From contig JAIRLH010000049.1 of NCBI GenBank assembly GCA_031259485.1, forward strand, positions 1-12,362: a DNA stretch of 12,362 nucleotides. Direction: 5' to 3'. Positions within the stretch are counted from its first letter, which is position 1. Each line of letters starts with the position of its first letter. The notes beneath the pieces were generated by a model. It worked only from the letters and a program-made list of their open reading frames with translations, was not told the DNA's origin and searched no databases. A program made the position numbers and the translations under genes. Shown here piece by piece: positions 1-6,796 of this stretch. Source of the stretch: Elusimicrobiota bacterium. GTDB taxonomy: Bacteria > Elusimicrobiota > Elusimicrobia > Elusimicrobiales > Elusimicrobiaceae.

Positions 1-23
1 ATGCTTAACAGAAAAGCGCGCGG

Positions 24-1781
24 CTAAATTTCCCCGTCCTTTATGACCGTCTTTTCCGGCAGCCATTTTAAAAGACAATCCGCAAGCTTCTGCAAATCTA
101 TCGGCTTTGAAAGGAAACCGTTAAACCCGTTGGCCAAAAACATTTCCTGCGCGCCGCTTACGGCATTGGCGGTAAGCGCTATTATCGGTATGTCCTTGTA
201 TTTTCCGCCCAGCTCGCGTATGCGGCGGGTGGCTTCAACGCCGTCCATCACAGGCATCATATGGTCCATAAAAACAATGTCATAATCTTTTTTTTGTATA
301 AGCTCAAGCGCCTGAACTCCGTTAAGGGAAGTATCCGGCTTTATGCCGTATTCCTCCAGCATAGCTTCGGCCACCATAATATTAACGTCAATATCGTCCA
401 CCAGCAGCACTTTTGCCGAAGGAGCCGCAAATTTGCTTATATATTTTTCGCTTTCATGTTTAATGTCCGCTTCAGTTCCGGTCGGCAGAGACAGCCTGAC
501 GGTAAAAGTAGCTCCGGCCCCGTATTTGCTTTTTACGCTTATTGTGCCGCCCATTATTTCGCACAGCCGTTTGGTGATTGCCAGACCAAGTCCCGTGCCA
601 GTGGTTTTTTTATTTTTTACTTTGTCAAATTGCTCAAACGCCGTAAAAAGGCGAGGGAAATCTTCTTCTTTTATACCTATCCCCGTATCTTCTACGGAAA
701 ATAAAAAAACATTGTCCCGTTCTTTTTTCGCGCTGAAAATCACATGCCCTTCGGAAGTATATTTTAAAGCGTTGTTGAGTAAATTAATAAAAATTTGGCC
801 TATTCGTTTTTCATCCCCCAAAACAACGGACGGGAAGTTTTCGTCAATACGGTATATAAAATTTATTCCTTTTTGTTTGAACATCGTATGAAATATGGAC
901 TGCTGATGGGCAAGCAATCGCTTAATGTCAAAATATTCGTTAATTAAATCCAATTTGCCGGCTTCAATTTTAGAAAAGTCCAAAATATCGTTTATCAGAT
1001 TGAGCAGCACATGAGACGAATTTTGTATATTGTTCAGATGAGTTTGCTGCTCGGCGGACAGCGGAGTTTTCTTGAGAATATTAGAAAGCCCTATAATGGC
1101 GTTCATAGGCGTGCGTATTTCATGAGATACCGTTGCCAGAAAATCCGATTTTGCTCTGCTTGCGTATTCCGCTTGTTCCTTAGCTCTCAAAAGATCGGTG
1201 AAATCGTGAAATAAAGCGATAGAGCCGCCCAGCTGTCCCTGTTCGTCGCGCATAGAGACTATATGTATGGTGTAATTGCGCGGATTATCGCCGCCGCGCA
1301 TATCAAGTATTCCGTCCATTAGCACCGTTTCATTGCTGAGCGCGGCTTTTGCGAAAGCTTCTTCAAAACGTTTTATAAATTCAGGAGAAGAAAAACGCTC
1401 GAATATTTCTTTATAAGTGCGGCCGTTTATCAGACCGAAATTCAAAATATTAGTCGCTTTTAAAAACGCTTCCGTGCAATATGCAAAACGGCCGCTATTG
1501 TCAAAAAGCATTATAATATCGGGGCAATGAACCAGAAGCATATTGAGATATATTTCTTGTTTCTTTTTACTGCCGGAAATTACCGTGCTTAGGCTTGACT
1601 GCGCGCTTGAAATTGATTTGTTTGCTTCAAAAATAGTTTGTAAATTTGACAAATTGCGTTTTAACTTTTTGTTTTCAATGCGCAAAGCGTCAAGCTCCGC
1701 TTGCGCGGCTTTCAGCGCGGCATCGCTTGGTATTTGCGGAGTAGAAACTCGCGTATCTTGTTGGTTTATATCTTCAGTCAT
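24..1781 (-). CDS. Cytoplasmic hybrid histidine kinase, PAS-HisKA-HATPase-REC (585 aa)
   Basis: Sensor kinase that should autophosphorylate on His and pass the phosphate to its own receiver. Order of parts seen: predicted coiled coil about residues 21-55; PAS-like domain about 78-198 (PDII...GRFAYCT...FGLING); HisKA with phosphoacceptor H220 in SHEIRTPMNAIIG; HATPase_c with N box around N333-N337, G1 box DTGIGI (365-370) and G2 box GTGLGL (395-400); receiver with acidic pair D462/D463, phosphoacceptor D506 in FMDHMMPVMDG, T537 and K559. All catalytic residues are present. No membrane segment or signal peptide is visible, so it should be cytosolic. It starts 15 nt after the stop of the upstream FIST gene, and the DNA before its ATG has no convincing Shine-Dalgarno, so translation may be coupled to that gene. 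It lacks an HPt or DNA-binding output. It is a paralog of the kinase at 3108-5216, with one receiver fewer. Ligand and target are unknown. Confidence 0.93.
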   Translation of the reverse strand: MTEDINQQDTRVSTPQIPSDAALKAAQAELDALRIENKKLKRNLSNLQTIFEANKSISSAQSSLSTVISGSKKKQEIYLNMLLVHCPDIIMLFDNSGRFAYCTEAFLKATNILNFGLINGRTYKEIFERFSSPEFIKRFEEAFAKAALSNETVLMDGILDMRGGDNPRNYTIHIVSMRDEQGQLGGSIALFHDFTDLLRAKEQAEYASRAKSDFLATVSHEIRTPMNAIIGLSNILKKTPLSAEQQTHLNNIQNSSHVLLNLINDILDFSKIEAGKLDLINEYFDIKRLLAHQQSIFHTMFKQKGINFIYRIDENFPSVVLGDEKRIGQIFINLLNNALKYTSEGHVIFSAKKERDNVFLFSVEDTGIGIKEEDFPRLFTAFEQFDKVKNKKTTGTGLGLAITKRLCEIMGGTISVKSKYGAGATFTVRLSLPTGTEADIKHESEKYISKFAAPSAKVLLVDDIDVNIMVAEAMLEEYGIKPDTSLNGVQALELIQKKDYDIVFMDHMMPVMDGVEATRRIRELGGKYKDIPIIALTANAVSGAQEMFLANGFNGFLSKPIDLQKLADCLLKWLPEKTVIKDGEI

Positions 1782-1796
1782 ATTAATTCATCACAG

Positions 1797-2957
1797 CTAA
1801 AATAAACACGTTATAATAGTGTCGTTGTGGAAACGGTTTACCAATTTGCCGTCGCCGGTATATATCGGGCATATTTCGCCGCCGGAATAACTCATAAAAT
1901 ACGGCGCTTTGTCGCCTATGATATTTTGCACGGTATTCATTTCCGCCGATATGTCAAAACCTAGAGCCATATTTCGCGATACGCATGAGAATATGAACAA
2001 GCCGTTGTTTTTTGTTTCAAGCGGAAGCTTCTTCATAGATTCTTTTGTCGTTGATATTACGTCGTCGTGATCTATAGAGCCTATGCCAAGCGTCGTGTTT
2101 ACAGGCATACTGCCGCCGCATACGGCGTGGCCTTCCGGCGTCATAGAGAAAATCGCGCGCACGACAGGCTTGCCGCCGTCGTTAAAATCAATAGTAAAAG
2201 GTATGGTGTTGAGGCCCTCTATTTTCCCGCCGCTCGCAAGTCCTATTGAACGCATATAATCAATCACCGACATATTGTTAACTTCCATAAGTATATTGTC
2301 GCGCGATTTTGTTATTATCGCTTTTTGCCTGATAACTTTAGTTTCCACCATAGAGGCTACGGAAAACGACGGATTGATATCTCCCGAAATAAGAATCATT
2401 GAAAGTTTATTGGAACTCGCCGAATTATTAAATATGGTTTGCACTGTGTGATAATCCTGCGTATGATCCACCGCAAGGGTTCCGAACAAAGGCACGCCGC
2501 CGGAAACTTCGTCAATGGCCTGCACCACATTGTCTCCGGCTATATTAAAGAAGAGAGGCGAGCAGGAAAATATCATCGACGGCTTCTTTGCAAGACGGGA
2601 TAAAGCTTCGTTATATGCGTCCGCAACGCTTTTCTTATAAGTATCAGGAAACAATGGTTCCGAAACCGCGCACGAGAAGGAAATGTCGTCGCTTGTCATT
2701 ACGGCTATGGCGAGCATAAGACGGCTGGAAACGCCCCGCACGCATCCGCTTAAAGTCGTGCATCCAATCACGTCAAAAGGGAGACTTTCGCCCAAGGCTT
2801 TTACTACTCCGGTGTCTATAAATTCGGAGTAACAGCTTATTATTCCCACCGAGTTCTTAAGCAAGTTTTTATCTATGTCAAGCTGTGATAATATTTCGGC
2901 AACGGCTTTTTTAGTATCGTCAATTTCTAAAGTATAAGCGGTTAAAGTTTTTATCAT
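1797..2957 (-). CDS. FIST-domain sensory protein, paralog 1 (386 aa)
   Basis: Predicted soluble sensor with FIST_N (about residues 30-210) followed by FIST_C (about 225-370). The FIST family is established as an intracellular ligand-sensing module usually found with signalling proteins; some members (NosP) bind haem and sense nitric oxide through an adjacent hybrid kinase. Seen here: LLKNSVGI at 32-39, FDVIG at 61-65, PLFGT at 156-160, INPSF at 194-198, and the C-terminal SGGEICPIY and NRFHN motifs. It aligns end to end with the FIST protein at 5240-6403. Shine-Dalgarno AGAGGA (complement of 2964-2969) lies 6 nt before the ATG and supports this start. The stop is 15 nt from the hybrid kinase at 24-1781, indicating a sensor/kinase pair. 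The only histidine at an equivalent place in both paralogs is in NRFHN (H377 here), so a shared haem ligand is not evident. The ligand is unknown. Confidence 0.88.
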   Translation of the reverse strand: MIKTLTAYTLEIDDTKKAVAEILSQLDIDKNLLKNSVGIISCYSEFIDTGVVKALGESLPFDVIGCTTLSGCVRGVSSRLMLAIAVMTSDDISFSCAVSEPLFPDTYKKSVADAYNEALSRLAKKPSMIFSCSPLFFNIAGDNVVQAIDEVSGGVPLFGTLAVDHTQDYHTVQTIFNNSASSNKLSMILISGDINPSFSVASMVETKVIRQKAIITKSRDNILMEVNNMSVIDYMRSIGLASGGKIEGLNTIPFTIDFNDGGKPVVRAIFSMTPEGHAVCGGSMPVNTTLGIGSIDHDDVISTTKESMKKLPLETKNNGLFIFSCVSRNMALGFDISAEMNTVQNIIGDKAPYFMSYSGGEICPIYTGDGKLVNRFHNDTIITCLF

Positions 2958-3003
2958 AAATATTCCTCTTTAAGTTTATATAATTTGTTTAAGTATTAAT
3001 TTC

Positions 3004-3048
3004 CTTAATCATACGCTAAATCATACTGCCAAAATTACTAAACCATAC
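3004..3048. repeat. Three 11-bp direct repeats, CTWAAYCATAC, upstream of FIST paralog 1
   Basis: Plus-strand copies are CTTAATCATAC (3004-3014), CTAAATCATAC (3016-3026) and CTAAACCATAC (3038-3048). Start-to-start spacings are 12 and 22 bp, close to one and two helical turns. They lie 47-91 bp before the start codon of the minus-strand gene at 1797-2957. A -35-like TTGGCA on the minus strand (3032-3027) sits between copies two and three, although no good -10 is found at the matching distance. The arrangement resembles binding sites for a transcription factor such as a response regulator. That role is inference. Confidence 0.55.
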
Positions 3049-3107
3049 TTTACAAAATAATTTACATTTTCCGTCATTTATTGTCGCGCGATTATTTAGG
3101 ATATTTT

Positions 3108-5216
3108 TTACAACAAATATCTTTTCAATTTTTCCATAACTTCGTTAAAATCCAGCGGCTTGGCGATATGTCCGTCCATTCCGGCTTTAAGAGTTTTTTC
3201 AATATCTTCGTTAAACGCATTTGCCGTCATAGCTATGATAGGGATTTTTTTTGCCAAGGGAATATCCATCTCTCTTATGCGGCGCACGGCTTCGTAGCCG
3301 TCCATTTCGGGCATTTGTATATCCATAAGAATTAAATTATATTTATCCGGCGCATCGCCGTACATCTTTATCGCCTCAAGGCCGTTTTTAGCATAATCAA
3401 TCGTCAAATTGGTAGGTTTAAGCATTTCCGTAACGATTTCGCGGTTCACGTCAACGTCCTCCGCCAGAAGCACTCTGTATTTGCTAAAGTCAACCGTTTG
3501 CGATGTCGCTTCGGCTTTTTGCGCCGTATTTTCCGGCGTTAGATATTCGTTTATGCAATCGTATATAGTAGAGGGGAAAAGAGGTTTTGATATAAATCTA
3601 TTAATTCCCGCGCGTTTTGCTTCGTCTTCTATCATTCTCCAATCCATAGAAGATATCATAATGATTATTTGGTCCTTATGGTCCTGCCCGCGTATGCGAC
3701 GTGATAATTCTATGCCGTCCATGCCTGGCATTTTCCAGTCTATAAAATTTATGTCATAATGTCCGTTTTTGCCAATAAGATCTATAGCCTGCTCGCCGCT
3801 GGAGGCAATGTCGCATATCACGCCAAATTTATGCGCGGTATTTAAGAAAAATTCCAATACTTCCGGCGCGTCGTCCACGGCAAGCAGACGCAAATTTTTC
3901 CAATTCAAGCGCGGTTTTAGCTCCAAACTGGTTTTTTGTTCGGCGCGGCGCAGTTGCGCGGTAAAAATAAAAGCCGCGCCTTTGCCGAGTTCCGATTTTA
4001 TCCATATTTCCCCGCCCATCATTTGAACGATTCGCTTAGATATCGCAAGCCCCAGCCCCGTGCCGCCGAATTTGCGGGTCGTGCCTCTTTCCGCCTGTTC
4101 AAAAGACGTAAAAAGGCGGGATTGCTGCTCTTCGCTTATGCCTATGCCGCTGTCGGCAACCGTTATTTGCAACGTGCAAATGCCGTTTTCTTCTCCGATT
4201 AACTGCGCTTTTATCGATATGGAGCCTTGCTCGGGCGTAAATTTTACGGCATTGGAAAGCAAATTTGCCATCACCTGCGCCAAACGCTGGTCGTCCCCGT
4301 GTAAAGACAAAGGTATTTTATCGTCAATATTTACGCACAGTGTCTGGTGTTTTTCTTCAACGCGGAAATTAATTACGTCCACAACGCGTTTAAGCATACG
4401 CTCAAAATTAAATCTTGAAGGAGACAGAGTAAATTTATTTGCTTCTATCTTAGACATATCAAGGATATCGTTGATTATCCCGAGCATATGCATGGAAGCC
4501 TCTTCTATTTTATTCAAACAATAATCTTTACGTTCTATGGTATTGGCTGATTTGGCAATGCTGGTCATGCCTATTATGGCGTTCATAGGAGTTCTTATTT
4601 CATGGCTCATATTTGCGAGGAAATCGCTTTTGGCCATGTTCGCGTGCTCCGCGTCCGAGCGGGCCTTTTCCGCGTTTTTTTGCGCTATGTATGTTTCGGT
4701 TATATCGTTCAATAATATTATCATGCTGGAGAAATCGCCATTGTCGTCGTATGCCGGCGTGAAATATATATTGTATCTTCGCGGGTCTCCTCCTGATATG
4801 TCTATATTTTCTTCAAATTTCTTGCGTTTTTTACTCTTTACGGCGTCATGCAGAGAGGATAAGAACAAATCTAACAGACGTTGGTCCGTAAAACGGCTGA
4901 AAACTTCCGAAAATAAATGCCCGTTGATTAAGCCGAAACTCGCTATATGGGCCTTTTCAAGGAAAATATTTGTGCAATAAGCAAACCTGCCGTATTCATC
5001 AAGAAGGATAATGATATCCGGGCTGTTCTCAAGAAGCATTTGCAGATATTTCCCCTGTTTTTTCCTATCAATCTCTTTCATATTGTCTATGTTTGACATT
5101 GAAAGGGCTACAGCTTTGTTCCGCTCAAGAATATTTTGCAAACGGGCCACTTGCTTGGAAAGTTTTTCGTTTTCTTTTTGAAGCGTTTCAATACGTTCCT
5201 GTAAATCTTCTGCCAT
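3108..5216 (-). CDS. Cytoplasmic hybrid histidine kinase, PAS-HisKA-HATPase-REC-REC (702 aa)
   Basis: Hybrid sensor kinase with two receivers. Parts seen: coiled coil about 3-35; PAS-like domain about 58-178 (PDIIILLDEYGRFAYCT, FGLING); HisKA with H205 in MSHEIRTPMNAIIG; HATPase_c with N box N318-N322, G1 box DSGIGI (355-360) and G2 box GGTGLGL (384-390); REC1 with D448/D449, phosphoacceptor D493 in FIDWKMPGMDG, S522/S523 and K544; REC2 with E586/D587, phosphoacceptor D632 in LMDIQMPEMDG, T664 and K686. Both receivers keep the Asp and Lys needed for phosphorylation. No transmembrane segment, HPt domain or DNA-binding domain is seen. The start is supported by AGGA (complement of 5226-5229) 9 nt upstream. 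It follows the FIST gene at 5240-6403 by 23 nt, so the two are almost surely one operon and one signalling pair. Its N-terminal half closely resembles the kinase at 24-1781, pointing to duplication followed by gain or loss of one receiver. Confidence 0.94.
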   Translation of the reverse strand: MAEDLQERIETLQKENEKLSKQVARLQNILERNKAVALSMSNIDNMKEIDRKKQGKYLQMLLENSPDIIILLDEYGRFAYCTNIFLEKAHIASFGLINGHLFSEVFSRFTDQRLLDLFLSSLHDAVKSKKRKKFEENIDISGGDPRRYNIYFTPAYDDNGDFSSMIILLNDITETYIAQKNAEKARSDAEHANMAKSDFLANMSHEIRTPMNAIIGMTSIAKSANTIERKDYCLNKIEEASMHMLGIINDILDMSKIEANKFTLSPSRFNFERMLKRVVDVINFRVEEKHQTLCVNIDDKIPLSLHGDDQRLAQVMANLLSNAVKFTPEQGSISIKAQLIGEENGICTLQITVADSGIGISEEQQSRLFTSFEQAERGTTRKFGGTGLGLAISKRIVQMMGGEIWIKSELGKGAAFIFTAQLRRAEQKTSLELKPRLNWKNLRLLAVDDAPEVLEFFLNTAHKFGVICDIASSGEQAIDLIGKNGHYDINFIDWKMPGMDGIELSRRIRGQDHKDQIIIMISSMDWRMIEDEAKRAGINRFISKPLFPSTIYDCINEYLTPENTAQKAEATSQTVDFSKYRVLLAEDVDVNREIVTEMLKPTNLTIDYAKNGLEAIKMYGDAPDKYNLILMDIQMPEMDGYEAVRRIREMDIPLAKKIPIIAMTANAFNEDIEKTLKAGMDGHIAKPLDFNEVMEKLKRYLL

Positions 5217-5239
5217 AGGAATTATTCCTGTCGAGTGAG

Positions 5240-6403
5240 TTAGAACACCATGACTGTGTATGTCAAATTATGGAAGCGGTTGACAGTCTTCCCGTCTTTG
5301 CCGTATACCGGGCATATCTCTCCGCCGCTGTAGCAAAGCATAAACGGCGCGGCGTCGCCTATTAATTCTTTTGTTTTTATCATTTCGTTTTCCAGATTAG
5401 GGCTAAGCAATAGTAAGCGCGTGAAACACGGAATTGCGAAAATGCCGTTAGCCCCGTTTTTCTTGACGTCTTCCAAAACTTTTTTAAGCGTGGTTTCCGC
5501 CGTTTCAAGCACGCTGTCATAATCGGCTTCCGCAAAAAGTATCTTTGCCCCGACGGGCACTTTCCCGCCGAGATATCCGCCTTCGGAAGTAATGGAATAC
5601 ATGCTTAAGGCAACCGGTTTTGCGCCGTCCCCGTAATCTACCAGAAACGGCAGCGTCGTCACGGAAGCAAGACCATATGTTTGCACGCCTATGCTTATTA
5701 AATACTCCTTCAGAGGCACGTTGTTTATAGTTTTGAGAAAATAACCGTTTGAATCCGTTACTACCGCCGCTTGTTTTTGTATATTTTTGTCGGAAATAGC
5801 GGTGGAGTAAAAACGCGGATTTATTTCCCCGCGCATAAGAATCATGGCCACCTTGTTTTGATGCTTGTCTCCGTTGCGGAAGACGCATGCGTTCTCGTAA
5901 GTCGGCGAAGTTTCGTTTGATAAAGTGCCGAATATCGGCGCGCACGCGCACGCGGCGTCAAGATATTCGAGAACGGCGTCTCCCATAACTTCTCTTGAAA
6001 TAGGCGCCAGCGCGAAAATGAGAGAAGGATCCCCGTCTAATTTAGCGCGCGCCTGCGCATAAGCCTGCTTTACCGCTTGTTCGGTATTGTCTTTTGTAAT
6101 CACTTCGGAAAAGGAGGTTGAAAAGGAAATATCGTCGCTTGTAAGAACGCAGAGGCTTATTTGCTCTATGCCGTACGCCGCGTTTGTCGCGCTGCCCATA
6201 ACGGTAGTGCCTATTATATCGCATTGTAGGTTTTTACAAAGCAAATCTATAATATTCGTTTCCGTAAATTCGTAATAACAGGCTACTATTCCCACCGAAT
6301 TTTTTAATAAGCCGCCGTGAGCTTTGATTTGCTCCAACAATTCCGCCGCCGCAACTTCCGGCTCGTCTATTTTTGACGAACTGGCGTTTAACATTTTAAT
6401 CAT
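5240..6403 (-). CDS. FIST-domain sensory protein, paralog 2 (387 aa)
   Basis: Second FIST_N/FIST_C protein, first gene of the minus-strand signalling run. Conserved positions shared with paralog 1 include the start MIKxLxA, LLKNSVGI (32-39), CYxEF (42-46), LTSDDISFS (87-95), PIFGT (156-160), INPRF (194-198), SGGEICPVY (359-367) and NRFHN (375-379). It has no signal peptide or membrane helix. The region 148-154 carries three cysteines in seven residues (around CACA) that paralog 1 lacks; paralog 1 has D164-H170 nearby where this copy has none of those histidines. That suggests the two sensors may not bind the same ligand. Shine-Dalgarno AAGAGG (complement of 6411-6416) lies 7 nt before the ATG. 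Transcription probably starts from the extended -10 at 6489-6497, giving a leader of about 80 nt. The partner kinase follows after 23 nt. Ligand unknown. Confidence 0.88.
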   Translation of the reverse strand: MIKMLNASSSKIDEPEVAAAELLEQIKAHGGLLKNSVGIVACYYEFTETNIIDLLCKNLQCDIIGTTVMGSATNAAYGIEQISLCVLTSDDISFSTSFSEVITKDNTEQAVKQAYAQARAKLDGDPSLIFALAPISREVMGDAVLEYLDAACACAPIFGTLSNETSPTYENACVFRNGDKHQNKVAMILMRGEINPRFYSTAISDKNIQKQAAVVTDSNGYFLKTINNVPLKEYLISIGVQTYGLASVTTLPFLVDYGDGAKPVALSMYSITSEGGYLGGKVPVGAKILFAEADYDSVLETAETTLKKVLEDVKKNGANGIFAIPCFTRLLLLSPNLENEMIKTKELIGDAAPFMLCYSGGEICPVYGKDGKTVNRFHNLTYTVMVF

Positions 6404-6488
6404 AGGTTTGCCTCTTAATCATAAGTTTTCTTTCATATCGCCGAGCATATGCCTTGTTTCCAAATAAACACAAATATATTTCATATTA

Positions 6489-6497
6489 ATTATAGCA
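6489..6497 (-). promoter_or_regulatory. Extended -10 promoter for the FIST/kinase operon
   Basis: On the minus strand this reads TGCTATAAT, a perfect extended -10 element (TG-N-TATAAT). No good -35 is seen, which is usual for extended -10 promoters. Transcription would start near 6482 and give a leader of about 80 nt before the FIST start codon at 6403. Confidence 0.55.
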
Positions 6498-6742
6498 CAA
6501 ATTAACAGAAATTAGGAAATTTATATAAAATATTTATGTACGTTTAAATTTTTGAAATATACAAAATATACAATATATATTGCAAACATATCATGATTCT
6601 GCCCTCGCAAAAAGCAATGGCTTGAAGCCCAACAGATGCCTTAAAGCAGCCGGAAACAAAATATATCAACCGACGTACTTACAGCCGCCGCTTTATGCGC
6701 GCGTACAATAAAATGTATAATAAAATAGCGCTGGCACCCGCG

Positions 6743-6773
6743 TTGGTGTATGCGCAGTTGGAAGGCTTATAAT
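6743..6773 (+). promoter_or_regulatory. Candidate promoter of the aminotransferase-pckA unit
   Basis: TTGGTG (6743-6748) and a perfect TATAAT (6768-6773) are 19 nt apart, slightly wider than the optimum. The start of transcription would be near 6780, leaving a very short leader. A broken inverted repeat overlaps the -35: GCGC and CACC at 6728-6738 pair with GGTG and GCGC at 6745-6755, which could be an operator or chance. Another TATAAT at 6716-6721 has no matching -35. Confidence 0.4.
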
Positions 6774-6796
6774 TATATTTAAGGCACAGGTGTTTT

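Larger units (their letters stand above)
6404..6796. other. Divergent intergenic region between signalling and metabolic units
   Basis: A 393-bp stretch with no credible gene. The left part (about 6420-6595) is very AT-rich and includes a perfect 12-bp palindrome CAATATATATTG at 6571-6582. From about 6600 the base composition rises toward that of the right-hand genes. Two promoters are proposed, one for each direction. TTGAAA (6552-6557) and TATATT (6576-6581), 18 nt apart on the plus strand, could be a weak third promoter giving a roughly 200-nt leader. I recognise no riboswitch, tRNA or known RNA in 6590-6770. Confidence 0.6.

Noticed and set aside
261..891. Plus-strand open frames opposite the one-receiver kinase
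   Set aside because: They lie wholly antisense to an intact kinase with all catalytic motifs and show no domain or ribosome site.
3071..3107. Terminator after the two-receiver kinase
   Set aside because: Only a short TCGCGCGA self-complementary stretch is present, without a proper stem-loop and U-run in the minus direction.
6590..6770. Riboswitch or structured leader before the aminotransferase
   Set aside because: Small hairpins can be drawn, but no known riboswitch core is recognised and the best promoter lies downstream of most of this stretch.
6695..6772. Possible 25-residue leader peptide gene before the aminotransferase
   Set aside because: There is no Shine-Dalgarno before its ATG, its end overlaps the proposed -10 box, and the peptide has no run of one amino acid or other attenuation feature.
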